Positions 44,809 to 56,893 of a stretch of 64,000 nucleotides of DNA are shown here, in pieces. Both the position numbers and the translations under genes were made by a program. The DNA lies in contig JAEUBA010000088.1 in the NCBI GenBank assembly GCA_018257865.1, positions 62,001 to 126,000 on the forward strand. The letters are read 5' to 3'. Position 1 is the stretch's first letter. Each line of letters begins with the position of its first letter. Under the pieces are notes generated by a model. It was not told the origin of the DNA, made no database searches, and was given only the letters and a program-made list of their open reading frames with translations. This DNA comes from Stereocaulon alpinum. Taxonomy: Eukaryota > Ascomycota > Lecanoromycetes > Lecanorales > Stereocaulaceae.

Positions 44809-46433
44809 CTACCCATCCCCCTCCCCCTCTCCCCGCTGCTTATCAACACCCAACCTCCCCTGCTCCACACTCCCCACCCACCCTAAAGCCAACGCACACG
44901 GCACCGCCGCCGCAGCAACAACAGCCTGAAAAATCAACGCCCTCCTCATCGTATACGGCGGACTCGCATCCTTCCCCGCCTTCAACGCATCGCTAAGCAC
45001 AATGAAAATCCCACCAAGCAACTGTCCCCCAGCCCAACAGATCGTACTCCCTGCCTCTGGGCCTACAGGCCATGTGACTTCGACTAACCATTCCAATGCA
45101 ACGGGTACGAGGCTGAAACTCGCTGCGCCTAGCACGGCGAGGATGACGAAGGGGGCGGCTAGGGAGCGTGTGCCTGGCGCCCAGATGAATGCTAGGTAGG
45201 AGAGTGCGACTATGGGGACGGAGATCTTGATGAAGGGGAGATATGCTTTCGTGCGGTCGATTATTGGGGAGGTTATGGCTGCTGAGACGAGGCCTACAAG
45301 GATTAGGACAGCGCCTGCTATGCCGGAATTCGTTTCTGAGAAGCCGTAGGGGGTGAGGATTTGTGTTAGGAGGGATGAGAGGGAGTTGAAGAAGCCGACG
45401 TAGATTGCGAAGGGGAGGAAGATGAGCCAGAATGTTGGGTTTCTGGTTAGTAGTTCTATTGTCTCGCTTAGGGAAGGGGAGATGTGGTTTGAGGCGGGTG
45501 AGACGGGCGTGGGGGGTTTGGAGGGGATGAAGAATGAGGGTATAGAGGCGACAGTAGAGATTATGGCCACGTAGAGGGTCATGTTTGGTATGTCAGACGC
45601 CTTTGTAGCGAGGAAGGGGTTTATGAGTTGGCCTAGTGCGCCGCCGAAGGGGTTGGCTAGGGATGCTATTGCTGTTGCTGATACGCGGCCGGCGGGTGTG
45701 AACCAGAGGTCTGAGTAGTGAGTCGGCGCTGAGAGTACGAATGGCTGGGCGAGACCGGTGAGAATCTGTCCGAACATTGTGAGGCCAAAGTTTGGGGGTG
45801 AGGTTCGTGTGCCTGCATAGCGTAACCAGTTCCCTACTAGGATGAGGAGGGAGCATGTGATGAGTGCGAGGCGAGGGCCGCCACGGTGGAGCGTCCAGAT
45901 TGTAGCGGGGGAGGCGACGACGAAGGCAAAGAGGAAGCCAGTGCTAAGCCAGTTTATTATGCTGGGGGTTGTGGAGAAGAAGTCGGCGGCTGTGTTTGCA
46001 ACTGCCGAGTAAGAAAGCCACTGTTCGTTATACTAGCGTTAGCTCTTGGTTCGATGTAGAGTATGTGATCACGGTGTAGGGTATGTAATCATGAGAAATT
46101 CCTACTCACGTCCCAGCTTACAACGATATTCAGCAATATCAATTGCATGAGTCCAAACCACCTGATCTTATACACCCGATACTCGACATGCCCTCCATTA
46201 TCTGCCAGCGCAACCTCGTCCTCATCGCCTCTTGACATCGTACGCGAAGCCTCCACTGGGTTTGGCTCTCCGTCTGTATATCTGCTCTCCACCTGGTGAA
46301 CCTGCGACGTTCCACCCTTGTCTCCTGCCTCCTCGTGGTGCAATCCTGCCATCTCCATCCAGTCCTCGTCCTCGGCGAGGAGGTGGTCCGCTTCACTCTT
46401 AGGATGGTGCCATTCGGTTTGGGCTCCTTGCAT
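44809..46433 (-). CDS. MFS transporter, FLVCR/DIRC2 (SLC49)-like
   Basis: Exons 46433..46110 and 46020..44809 on the minus strand give 511 aa. A charged cytoplasmic N-terminus of about 85 residues precedes YKIRWFGLMQLILLNIVVSW, the first membrane helix. The intron joins VSWD to WLSYSAVANTAADFF; the acceptor AACAG was preferred to an earlier CTAG because the latter sits only 3 nt after the branch-like CTAAC. About 12 hydrophobic segments follow, with WLSTGFLFAFVVASPATIW and MFGQILTGLAQPFVLSAP marking the first half, and RAGG-like loops characteristic of SLC49 relatives. Substrate is unknown (haem, folate and other small molecules are reported for animal relatives). It has no obvious functional link to its neighbours. 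Confidence 0.8.
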
Positions 46434-46815
46434 TGCGTGGAGCCATGCTACCGAGCATCAAGCTGCAGAATTTGCACAAGTACTTACAGTAGGTGTAGGT
46501 GATAACGAACGCATCCTACCAGTGTAAGTCAATTGGACCGGATCGCGGAATCCCATATGGGGAGGTCTTGGCAATATAGCGGTTTGTGAACGATCGAAAT
46601 GCACAGAACGACGTCACGAATAAACCAACGCAGAATCTCGGCTCTGGTGTTCGATATCTCATGTCTTTACTACAAAGATATCCTCTGGGTGTTCTCCAAT
46701 ACGAGCTAAAAGCACAAAGGCCACCCACCTATTCAAGTACACCCCAGATACCACGCTATGCAATGAACTTGCACCTAAAATACGCAAGTATCCAATCCAA
46801 ATAAAATTTAAAAAG
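46434..46815. other. Intergenic, no gene seen
   Basis: 0.38 kb between the MFS start and the sct1 stop, both on the minus strand. Holds the MFS promoter. Confidence 0.5.
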
Positions 46816-49241
46816 CTAAACATCCTTCCTCCCCTCGTGAAGGCTATCAGGCGTCGCGCTCCCCGTTCCAGAATCCGCAAAATCCCAATTCCCGCTTCCC
46901 TCCTCGCTCTTCCTTCTCCTCTCCTTTCCCCTCTCCCTCATAGCCCCTCGAATCTTCTTGCTAACTTCATCCAAACTCTCTTTGCTACTGATGGCACTAA
47001 ATGCTTTCACAGGGAAGCTCCCACTACCAGCCAGGCCGCCGCTCGAGCTACTGCGACTCCGACTCCGACTTGGTGGCTGCGATGCGAAAAGCCCAATGTT
47101 GCCAAGGTTGTGGAAGGATTCATTGCGTGGGAGATAGCCCTGAGTGGAAGATCCACCGCCAATATCAGCATGAGCGCCGTCAGTGTGCTGTGGTGGAGTG
47201 CCGCTGGCGAAGCCTGATGGTGTCCTAGTATGGCGGGGAGACCTAGGCGAACTAGGTTCTTGAAAGACGCCATCACGAAATGGATCAGCGATGATGCGGT
47301 TAGAGTCGAAGTCAGGGAACATCTCTGGTCCTAGGGTGTTAATAACTTCAGTAACTTCGCGGGAGAGCGTGGCGCGCTTTTCACGGAGCTTGTGGAGAGT
47401 ATTGGCTGAGGTAGGATTGAGTGAGAGGGCAAGTGGGCGGAGTGATTTGACGATGTCCATGCCCGATTCTCCGATTCGAAGTGCAGCAAATGTGATTGAT
47501 GGGAAGACAACCATGCCGAATATCACGACCATCCATAGGGGGACCCATTCAGGTACATAGCCTTGGACCCGATTTCTGTAGGTCCACCACGTCAAGAGTA
47601 TGGTGTAAGTCCAGTAAAGGGCTGGCGCGAAGGCCATAGCAACGAGTAGCTTCCAGGTGGCCATTACGTCTCGTCCTTGCAACTTCACCGTCGAGGCTGC
47701 GAGGGCTTCGCGGGACTTTCTTATTGATATGATCTTGGTAGCAATAAAGACCGGTGCGAAGAGTATCAGGCCTGGTAAGGTACCTATAGATAAGACTGCT
47801 AGCTTCCCCAGTCTATAGATGAGCGTGAAGACTACTTTGATGATCGAGAACTTGGCGTATTCGACTTGATGGTCTCGTACGCCAAGCAGCCATAGCTGCT
47901 TGTTGTATGCATTGACATTTTTCTTCAGTTGAATTATCCTTGGATCGTCTTTATAATGAGTATAGCCTTTCACCAGTCGCCGATTGAGCTCCACGATCAT
48001 AGGTAGAGGTAGCTTTTTGCCAGTCGGATTGTAAAGCCGTCGAGCAGCTTGAATTAACTGTGGAACGTCAGCAATGCTCTTCTTCTGTGACTTGTACGTC
48101 TACGTACCATTAGAGTATCGTAATCAGGACTGGTCACTGTGACAGCCACCAAAGCTTGATAGACCGTCTCCAGCAGCTGTCGTGTTGCTTCACGCCGTTC
48201 GCCCTTGGTATACAAATCAACCAGCTCTTTCGGTACCTCGAGAGGCGTACCAAATTCGACAACTGCGCGTGATCTAAACTTGTGAGCATGGAAGTAATTC
48301 ATACCACAAGGCACGATCTTTAGGCCTGAATCTGGGTCCGCCGCCAATGAGCCAAGAGCCATGATGGCAACGCCGGCTAAAGCTTGTCAGTGAAACCGAA
48401 ATCAGTCATGGTGCGTTTGCAGAACCTACGTTTCAATGGTAGAAGCTCCGTTCTGTCGTGACTTCCACCCTCCGGAAAGATCCCAACGCAACCGCCAGAA
48501 TGAAGCCGCTCAAAGACTGCATCGTAGACCTTAGACTGATCGACCTTGGGGGCTACTTTGTAGCTAGTTCCCTCGAAGGTCTGCGCTTTTTCCGTATCAC
48601 CGTCTTCTTTCGTGTCCCCATTCTTTTTCCTCCTCCCAGTAAGTTGTTCCAGCGCAACATCCCCCTTGAATTCCTTCTTTAATCGTATCTCCTCATTCCC
48701 ATGTATCTCCAAAATGTCCGTGTTTGCGGCAATCCCATTAACGCTTGGTAAAACGAGGAGCCCGCCAACCTCACATTCTTTCTCAAACTGCGTTCCCGCG
48801 CCTCGTATCAATGTAGGATCATTCTTTGGATCTGGTAGATATATCTTCCCCGTACCCGGCTTCGTGCTATCCAATGCTCTCCCCACCGGCACGGCACCAG
48901 CTGCCTTGGCCATGCCCCCAATGAACTTCCTTCGCATAGACTTTTCAGCGATCAGCCAGGCAATGCGGCGGCCTGCTTCCATCTTAATAACGCGCATTAG
49001 GATGAGGGGATCGACGAACTGGGGGGGTTAGCATAAGAACTCGTCCATGATCTCCCTAAAGGCTGTTCACCTGATTCGCGTGAGGCGCTACAACGAAGAT
49101 GACAGGTCCCCTTCTAGGTACTTTCCATGAGCCTCGTGGATGAACCTCTCTGAAGAAGAGGTCAATCAATATGGAGAGTGTCCATAATATTAAATCATAG
49201 GCCCATGGTACCATAGGTACGAGCTCCTTTCTCTTTGCCAT
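46816..49241 (-). CDS. sct1: Glycerol-3-phosphate/dihydroxyacetone-phosphate acyltransferase
   Basis: Exons 49241..49071, 49018..48430, 48376..48108 and 48057..46816 on the minus strand give 756 aa, the usual Sct1/Gpt2 size. Membrane segment AYDLILWTLSILIDLFF near the N-terminus precedes acyltransferase motif I, APHANQFVDP, whose codons are split by intron 1 after Gln. Other landmarks are GRALDSTKPGTGKIYLPDP, the FPEGGSHDRTELLPLKPGVA motif across intron 2, and IVPCGMNYFHAHKFRSRAVV with FGTPLEVP. Two or three C-terminal membrane helices (LLVAMAFAPALYWTYTILLT, WVPLWMVVIFGMVVFP) are followed by a Ser/Arg-rich tail, a likely phosphorylation region. The enzyme makes lysophosphatidic acid in the ER, the first step of glycerolipid synthesis. 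Confidence 0.92.
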
Positions 49242-49887
49242 TCTGGCTTGATAGCTTTGGACTTCGCCTCCTCTACCACCACCTTATCATCCGTCGTCGA
49301 AGCCACAGTACCTTTTTCCTCTGCAATCGATGTCCACGGACTCCCGGATACTGGATTTAGCTAAGGCCCCCCACTTTCGGAGCGCCAGGATGCCTGTGAT
49401 TGGAATTTATACGAGAATCGCAGAAGCACCTAGGTATTTCAAGAGACAAGAGCCAAGACAGACGGAGTCTTTAGATTGCTCGAGCTCGAATGCTGTGAAC
49501 AAGGCTGTGCCGCCTCGGGATGAGTAAATATCTGTGCTTGATGTGTCAGTGCTTCGGATCCTGCGCTGTCATTCTAAGCATGCTTGTTTAGTGAGCAATA
49601 GAAGCGGCCTTGAAGGCTCAATGCGGTTCAATCATGAGCTGCATAGCGCAGAGATTCACTGGTGGTGGAGATCCCCGTGGGGAAACCCAAAACGTCACAG
49701 CGCAGAGGCCTATTGGAGCAAAATGCAGTGCCAAGCTAGCACACGACAAATTACACGAACTCCAATCTCCGCACTGAACTACATTGCACGTTCCTTACTT
49801 AGCGACAGTGAATGGTACGGGTCCAAATTCAGTCTTGTACAATACGTTATCTCTACAGCTACAAGTGTTCAAATACGCTGACTCCGA
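49242..49887. other. Intergenic, no gene seen
   Basis: 0.65 kb upstream of sct1 and downstream of vph1 (both minus). No supported gene. Confidence 0.5.
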
Positions 49888-52748
49888 TCAGCCCTCTTCC
49901 TCCCAATCCTCTAGAAGCTGCTTGAAGGAGAAGGGTTCGAAGGGAACCCCGTCGCCGATGAAGTGTTTGCTCATGGCTTCCACCCAGTGTAGTCGCAAGC
50001 TATGCAGCATAGCACTCGTGCCCTCCATGACACACAGGATCGCTATAGTCAAGAAAAACCACCCGTAGAAGGCGACAACAACCATGATGACACCTAATAC
50101 CCCTGTAAAGCCGAATGCCCCGCCGATGGTCATGGTCCACAGGACCACCGAGAGTTGCTGATGGGCCAGTGACAGTGCCCACAACCGGAGGTAGGAGGCA
50201 GTGTGGGAAACACAATTTAAGCAGAACTCAATCGTGTGGATAGTCTGGTGTATCATAATCTCAGAAAATTCGAATTCTTCGTGTTCCTCGTCGCCGATGT
50301 CTTCGGTGATCATCGCATTCGCTTCATTGTCAGATCCCATGCTCTCTCTTCCTCCGTTCATGGCATGGCCGTCCTCATCGTCTCCGTCGAGAGCGCTAAA
50401 CCTTGATGTTTCGCCAATACCACGGTATCCCAGCGCGCGAGCCTTATTGTGCTCGTACCGTAGGTAGAGTGGTTTCAAGAGGAGCAGAATTGGCACACAA
50501 GTTACCGCTATTAGTAACAGAATCACCTGGATGACGGCCTGTCCTCGATAGAGCTGGTCACTTTCGGCTACATCTCCAGGCTGGAGGAACATATAGATCA
50601 ACATATTCAGAAGCCCTGGTGGTGACCTGCCAATTGCGGACCAATCTATGCACCATTTGTAGACAATTGTGAAGACGAGGTATCCAAAGATGGACTGGAA
50701 GAAGACCATACCAGGGACAAAGTTACCCCAAATATCGATGGGTGACTTGAAGTGACGTGCGTTGATCCAAGAGAGGCAGAGAGAGTAAGTCATATGCGTC
50801 CAGCCCATCAGTATACTGAGCTTCATCTTGAAGCTGTTGGAGAAGAGTAGCTCATTATCAGTCCCGTGCCAGTTCCAGTCCAATCCAAAGGGATACCTGT
50901 AGCCCCCTTTGAGGTGAGCCTCGAGGGTCTGTCCCTCCTTGAAATCTGACGGCCATTCCCATTGACTGGGAAAGAGGGTCAAGGCTTTAGAGAAAGCGTC
51001 GTTGTAGATGAGTCCAGTGTATATCGAGAACATGCCCATCATGAGCATGATGTAGCGTCCATAGAATGCCATTGCAACAAGTTCGTTCAGCTTCGATTTC
51101 GACATAGGGTTCTCGAAGTATATCATCGCGAGAGCGGCGCAAAACATGATTATGCCGTGGCCAAAATCTCCAAACATGACAGCGAAGAGGAAAGGAAAGG
51201 TCACAATGGTAGGTAATCCCGGGTTGACCTCTGTATATTTGGCGGTTCCATAGGCATCAATGATAGTCTGGAAAGCCTCTGTAAATTTGTTCTTCACGTT
51301 GTAGGTTGGCGGCGTTTTCGAAGTCTTGATTTGATTAACGATCGTTGGGACAGACATGCCTGCCCGATCATTGACATCTTGTAGAGTTGATTTAATAAGG
51401 GATAGCGAATTCGTCGGACACCAGGCCTCCGCAACCAAAGTTTTCCTTGCCTGATCGTACGAGCAGCGATTGAGTGTCTGGTAGACTCCCTTCTCTTTCT
51501 TGATGATGATCATCCAGGCAATTAGACTCCTCGCAATTTGCGTTAGCTCTGCATCAAGTGTGTTTTTCGTATTGCGCAGAACGCTTGCAAGATCGCTCAG
51601 CCGGGTATTGACTTCATGGATCTGCTCCCGGCGGAGATCGCTGTTCTCATCGACGCTGTACAAATCCGCACCAAGCGATTCAGATATCTTGCGAATCTTT
51701 GCAATGATTTCCTTGCCATGAGCGAAGATGACGAAAACGTTCTTGTGGATTTCTTCGTTGTTCGTGGGGTCGATGATCGGTTTCGGTATCTCAGATTGGT
51801 TCATATAGAGATTACCACGAAGTGTTCTCCATAAGATCCTCTCGAAAGCCGCTATCCGTCCGCGCGGAATGACGCCAGCGACGAAACCAATGTTCATGAC
51901 TGAGAGTGATTGTGGCCCCGAAGCATCTCCGTTTTGACCTCTTGCCTGCTGCTCGACATCTTGTAGAAGTGGTGCCTCATCATTGTCGTCGGTGGACTGA
52001 CGGATCTCGTCGACATTGACATGAGCCTTGAATGCCTATCAGTATGAGCGAAAACGTTAAAGATAATATCCGAAGTGACCTACCCTATCAAAGAAGCCTC
52101 CCGCCTCTGTCAAGACCCACCGCCATTCTGTAAGTTCTACCTCGCGCTTCTTCAATGTCTCATAGCTATCATTAAGAGACGCAATTCGCTGCTCGAGGCT
52201 CTCACTCTTCTCCGCAAGTTCGTCGATCTCGGCAGCCGAAGGAGCAGCAAGCATGTTGGAGAATTCATGGCGGGACCTCATAGGTAGTGACTCCTTGTCA
52301 ATCTGGGTTTGGAAATACCCTGGTTTCGATCAGTTTCAACTATCTTCAGTACAGATCATATATGGCCTACGGAGCTGTCTCTCGACATTGTCGAGTCTTC
52401 GAATCTCTTGTGTGAAGGTTCTTTGAAAGGCGGTGGTCTCGGAGTTCAACTATGGAGAGCATGGTATTAGCGGAGTCTGTCAAGATGTCGGAACCAAGAT
52501 GAGACATTCCCAGACGGGATCTGGTCAGTGGAGATACAGTATCTCGCCCCTTGAGGGAGTCCTGAACTTTGCTGCCTGCGCGGTCATGTCCAATGTTGGA
52601 GAGACAAGTTGATACGTACGTCTCTAAACTGGACCTCTCCAATCTCGCCCAGAGCACTAACAACTTCCCTGCCGATTTCATTCGCAATGTAGAGTTGGGT
52701 CAAGGACATATCCGCCGACCGGAAAAGGGTGTTCTTGGGGACCGCCAT
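49888..52748 (-). CDS. vph1: V-type H+-ATPase subunit a (Vo)
   Basis: Exons 52748..52620, 52449..52371, 52319..52084 and 52035..49888 on the minus strand give 863 aa. The N-terminus MAVPKNTLFRSADMSLTQLY is diagnostic. Spliced joins give FRD-LNSETTAFQRTF, RQLR-YFQTQIDKESL and FFDR-AFKAHVNVDE. The cytoplasmic domain is followed by the membrane part with FPFLFAVMFGDFGHGIIMF, PFGLDWNWHGTDNEL, an acidic loop and HTASYLRLWALSLAHQQLS, which contains the essential proton-channel Arg. It ends LLEDWEEEG-like, typical of the family. The subunit forms the proton half-channels against the c-ring and decides vacuolar versus Golgi/endosomal targeting; only one isoform is visible here and filamentous fungi usually have one. 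Confidence 0.96.
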
Positions 52749-53655
52749 GGCTGTGGCCACGATCTGGTCTGCCCCCGCAGGGCTCGAGTAGGGATGTTAA
52801 AAGTGTCCAGTCGAACAGACGTTTCCGGAAGCGACCGCTCGGCGAGGCCAAATAGCGGACCCGTATTATTGTGATCTGTGAACAGCTGAGAGGTAGTGGC
52901 CAGTCTTAGAGCATGATGAGATAGAGACCTGGACTTCCTTGATCAAGACTAGCTTGCCAAGACTCACTACAATGCCCAGTCACCTTGGATCGGAACGATC
53001 AATCACCCTAGCTTCTTGCCGTGAGAACCCACCAGAGCTGCAGCTCCACTGTTGAGAAACCAAGCATGCTCTTCGTTTCACTGATCAGAGTGCGCCCAAG
53101 CTGAGAAAGGGGACTCTTGCTTCCTAGGGCAGTGTATTCACAACAAGACTCTTGCAAGCCAAATCTTCGGCTATACATATTTTCTGGGGCGAATGACCTT
53201 GCGCTATAGGGACGAGATGCCTAACTTTCCTGATTAAACGTGCTATCCCAAACCTGATAGTGATGTACTTATAAACATTGCACTCGACACTTTCCTTCAG
53301 TCACCGTTTGGCTTCAGCTCTAGCTCTCGCTAAGCAGGCAGGCTCAAGCCGGTTGTCCTCCTGACCCTCGCTCTCTATTGTCTCTTGGGCATTGACCCTT
53401 CGAAGATGAAAACCCACGTAATCTTGCATTTGACGTTGGGATTGGGAGGTACCTTCTCATCCTACGTCCGAGATGTTCATCCAAGTTAGCAAGTGCGGCT
53501 TTGAGAGATTATGTTTTCCATCGTATCTTGCAATTCCTCCAAATTTCGTAACATCGTGTTTGCTCACAGTCTCTTGCACAGCTCATTGATTGCATCAACA
53601 AAGCTACACTTCTATCAATCAGACATTCTCCTTCACAGACCCCCCACTCTCAAAC

Positions 53656-54222
53656 ATGTTTGTCACGGACCCTGATGTAACAGGGCAAGTGCAAGCTCTC
53701 GCAGTGGGATACAATACGCGCGAAATTTCCTTACTCCAGTCATACTATTCACGCAATGGTGCTCCTTTTGGATATAGTAAGTCGGGGGGACTCCATCACG
53801 CGCTTTCTTGTACTTATGTCCCAGCAGCTGCAGCACAGTTAACCAAACTTCGCAAATACGGGTTTTCAGACCCAATTGACATCCCCAAACACTTGGCAAT
53901 GATGTTCGAGTTCCCTGAAATACAGCTGCGAACCATTAGAATTTCAGGAAATCGAGACCTCGTCGTTTGGGAGTGGGAGTATGACATGGTTTACAGCAAG
54001 CCTCTACCTTGCTATCCGGGGGTACCTGTTGGCCAGTTCCTGACGATGAAGGGAGTGAGTATCATTACCTTTGGTGACGAAGAGGGATGTTGGAAGGTCG
54101 ACTATCAGCGAGAATATGGGTCGCTGGTCGATTGGACGGATGCTGTTAAAGGATCATGGGCAAGACAGGATGCACCAAGCTCATTTCCCGCACCGGCCTA
54201 TCCTACTCCCGGACTGCAATAA
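53656..54222 (+). CDS. SnoaL/NTF2-like protein, copy 1
   Basis: A single exon of 188 codons from ATG 53656 (MFVTDPDVTGQVQALAVGYN). Frame-compatible upstream codons exist but no better ATG. The pattern of an N-terminal helix (ALAVGYNTREISLLQSYYS) followed by strands ELVVWEWEYDMVYSKPLPCY-type (here RDLVVWEWEYDMVYSKPLP), then GVPVGQFLTMKGVSIITF and QREYGSLVDWTDAVKGSW, resembles the cone-shaped SnoaL/NTF2-like fold. Such proteins include polyketide cyclases, dehydratases and many of unknown role. The paralogue 0.6 kb downstream shares the WEWEY, PGVPVGQFLTMKGVS and SLVDWT segments. No catalytic residues can be assigned and no biosynthetic genes lie next to it. Confidence 0.7.
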   Translation: MFVTDPDVTGQVQALAVGYNTREISLLQSYYSRNGAPFGYSKSGGLHHALSCTYVPAAAAQLTKLRKYGFSDPIDIPKHLAMMFEFPEIQLRTIRISGNRDLVVWEWEYDMVYSKPLPCYPGVPVGQFLTMKGVSIITFGDEEGCWKVDYQREYGSLVDWTDAVKGSWARQDAPSSFPAPAYPTPGLQ

Positions 54223-54860
54223 GTCTAACGATTCGTTCGGCAACACTTTCTCGAGAATCTTTCACTACTCCCAAACCGCGAGCTGAAGCCTCCCCTTCTC
54301 GATCAATATCTTCCCATGGACAGGATGCGGATTATCCCTTATAGAATTGTCTAACAGGAGGTCGAAACGGATGCTATACTTCTAGCAATCGCAAATGTCT
54401 CCGAAAGCCTCAGTATTCGCCCGTATGGGTTTCACTGTATGTGGCAGTCCATAGCGTTTTCCAATTGATGATTGAACTCCTATAAATCAATTCCTCTACT
54501 CTCCAATCTCGCGTTCTAGGATCTCACATCCATGCCCCGCAAGCAGAGACCGAACCTCCTAAGCATCCACAACCCTCACAGCTCTTTCCCTCCCCAGCCT
54601 TGCCCATCCACTTTTCTCACAACTTCCATCAAACCACGAAACCTTGCAGTCGGCGGTGGGACTGGGTAGTACCTTCTCATCCTACTTCCGAGATGTTCAT
54701 CCAAATTAGCAAGTGCGGCTTTAGGAGACAATATGTTGCCTTGACTTTTCTGACTCTATCAATTGTTTACAGCAGCTTGTTTACAACATTGTGTTTGCCT
54801 CATAGTCTATTGCCGATCTTGTCGACTGCATCAACAAAGTTGCATTTAACTCCATCAGAC

Positions 54861-55373
54861 ATGTCTGAATTCAGCCATCTGTTCCGTGCCGCCATACGAG
54901 ACCTGGCGACCGCATACAATAGCCGCGACATCCATAAGCTAATGCAATTCTATGAAAGCCAGGCGGTCTCTTCTCAGTATAGTAAGCCAAGATGGGTCGA
55001 TCACTCATTACCCCTTACTTACATTACAAAAGCTGCGCACCAGTACTCGACTTGCTCGTGGATCCCCAACGTGCCCCATATCCCACAAATTCTAAGACTC
55101 TTCCTCGAGAAACCCTTCTTGCGGCTAGTGACCCGCCGTATCTCGGGGACTCACGAACTTATGGCTTGGGAGTGGGAGTACAGTTTTATGTACACGGAGC
55201 CTGAGCCTTGGTACCCTGGAATTCCTACCGGCCGGATTTTAACGATGCGAGGGGTGAGCCTGATCCGTTTTTACGTGGAAAACCTAGTTTGCAAGGTCGT
55301 CAGTCAGCGAGAATATTGTTCATTGGTCGATTGGACGGAGAGCTTCGCAGAGCCATGGCCCAATATGAAGTAA
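54861..55373 (+). CDS. SnoaL/NTF2-like protein, copy 2
   Basis: 170 codons from ATG 54861 (MSEFSHLFRAAIRDLATAYN). It aligns along its whole length with copy 1: RDLATAYNSRDIHKLMQFYE, ELMAWEWEYSFMYTEPEPWY, PGIPTGRILTMRGVSLIRF and QREYCSLVDWTESF. The same frame is open upstream to an ATG at 54693 and would add a hydrophobic stretch (VALTFLTLSIVYSSLFTTLC) that could act as a signal anchor. The shorter start was chosen because it corresponds to the start region of copy 1, but the longer form cannot be excluded. The paralogues are clearly diverged, so the duplication is not recent. Confidence 0.68.
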   Translation: MSEFSHLFRAAIRDLATAYNSRDIHKLMQFYESQAVSSQYSKPRWVDHSLPLTYITKAAHQYSTCSWIPNVPHIPQILRLFLEKPFLRLVTRRISGTHELMAWEWEYSFMYTEPEPWYPGIPTGRILTMRGVSLIRFYVENLVCKVVSQREYCSLVDWTESFAEPWPNMK

Positions 55374-56893
55374 CACCAATTGCTCATCGCACACCAGTTT
55401 TGTATCGTCAAATGCCCGGCGCCTCACGTGTTCTACCACCAGAGACTCTGCAAGCTCATTGCCGCAAAGTTGCCCTGACCCAGACGACTCTTTTGTTGCA
55501 AGAACACGGCTGCACGAATCAACCGCATCTCCAGCAGCTTCTCTAGCCTCCTTAGAGTCGCTAAAGGGCCAACTTATCCACTTCCCGGCATGTTCTGAAG
55601 GATACAAGACTCGCATGAAACGCAGAAAATAAGCGGAGTGGTGTCTATTGGCATATCCAAAGCAGGTGTTGGAAGTACTAGCATCCGCACATGTATTCGA
55701 ACGCCTTGAAGTTCACACGTACAGGTTTTGCTTCATCCTTCAGTGAGTAGTGTTGACCAATCAATAACTCTTCGCTCAGAAATCAATCTCTCACAACTCT
55801 CCAATCTCACACTCTAGATTCACACACACCCATTCCCCCTACATACATATCAATCCTGCCCTTACCTTTACCTCTACAATCACCAAACCTCCCAAGCATC
55901 CACAATCTCACAGCTCTCTTCCTCCCCAGCCTTACCCATCCACTTTCCTCCAGCCAACATCCGCTGTCAACCTAAAGTACAACTACAACACCAGCTCAAC
56001 CTGAAAATTATCAATAGAATACACAACCAGCCCGTCGAACGAATCTGCACTTCTTACATTCTGCAACGAGAATCTTACTTTTTCCAAACATACACTCACT
56101 GCAACCTCCACGCTACTGCAAGTTTCGAGTACGTAAGCACGTTCTCTCTATATCCAAATGCCGCTTCAGACTTCCCGCATCATTACAGTCAATTTTCAAC
56201 GATGACATGGAGGTTCAAGGACGCCAGACCACAATTCTCTAAAAATGCTTTCGACAAGTTAGCTGCGGTGGGGTGGTAGTGGTGTGGGCTGGGACAAGGT
56301 GGTGTAGATGAGTTGATCAAGAAAGCTCTACGAGGCTAGGTGGGCGGAGATATCTTTGTTGTGGCAATGGGTTGAGGGGTGAGCGTTGTGATTTGGAAAT
56401 CTAATGGGAAGTGTGATCGATATGTCAGGGGTATGGGGCTAGGTATCTTTCAATGGGCCACGGTGACTCAGGAATTGAGAATCAAGGCCACAGCTCAGAT
56501 ATCTGAATTCGACAACTGACGGCTTGTGTACATTCTTGAATCTTTCTTGGTATTAGGTGGAGCTGTGATAGCTGAGATCAATCTACCGCGTACACTACCG
56601 TACCAGATCGTCTCTGAATTATGACGTTTGAGCAATGAAGGCCGTGACATGTAGAAAACAAACTCAGTCCCGTGTCATTGCGCCAAACTTCCATCACTTG
56701 ATCCCATCTCTGTGGTGAACGAATCTGGTAAGCCGTCTCGTAGGTCCACAGTAGTGATATTCCATGCCTTCCATAGATGTTTCTTTGCGCTCGAGACGTA
56801 AACCATATTACCCCTCAGGCCCCAAATGACCGTAGATGCATTGCTTAATACTCGTCCTCTTTCGTTTCCAGTGAGCCTTTCAGGTCACCGTTG
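55374..56893. other. Intergenic with remnant of the duplicated 3' flank, no gene seen
   Basis: 1.5 kb. The first part (to about 55990) is the downstream half of duplication unit 2. The remainder has a purine-rich stretch near 56260-56390 and no recognisable gene. Confidence 0.45.

Larger units (their letters stand above)
53440..55990 (+). repeat. Diverged tandem duplication containing the two SnoaL-like genes
   Basis: Unit 1 (about 53440-54640) and unit 2 (about 54655-55990) share their upstream parts (GAGGTACCTTCTCATCCTAC at 53447 against TAGTACCTTCTCATCCTAC at 54667, then GAGATGTTCATCCAA), the coding regions, and their downstream parts (CCTCCCCAGCC with CCATCCACTTT near 54590 and 55925). 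Boundaries are approximate. Confidence 0.75.
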
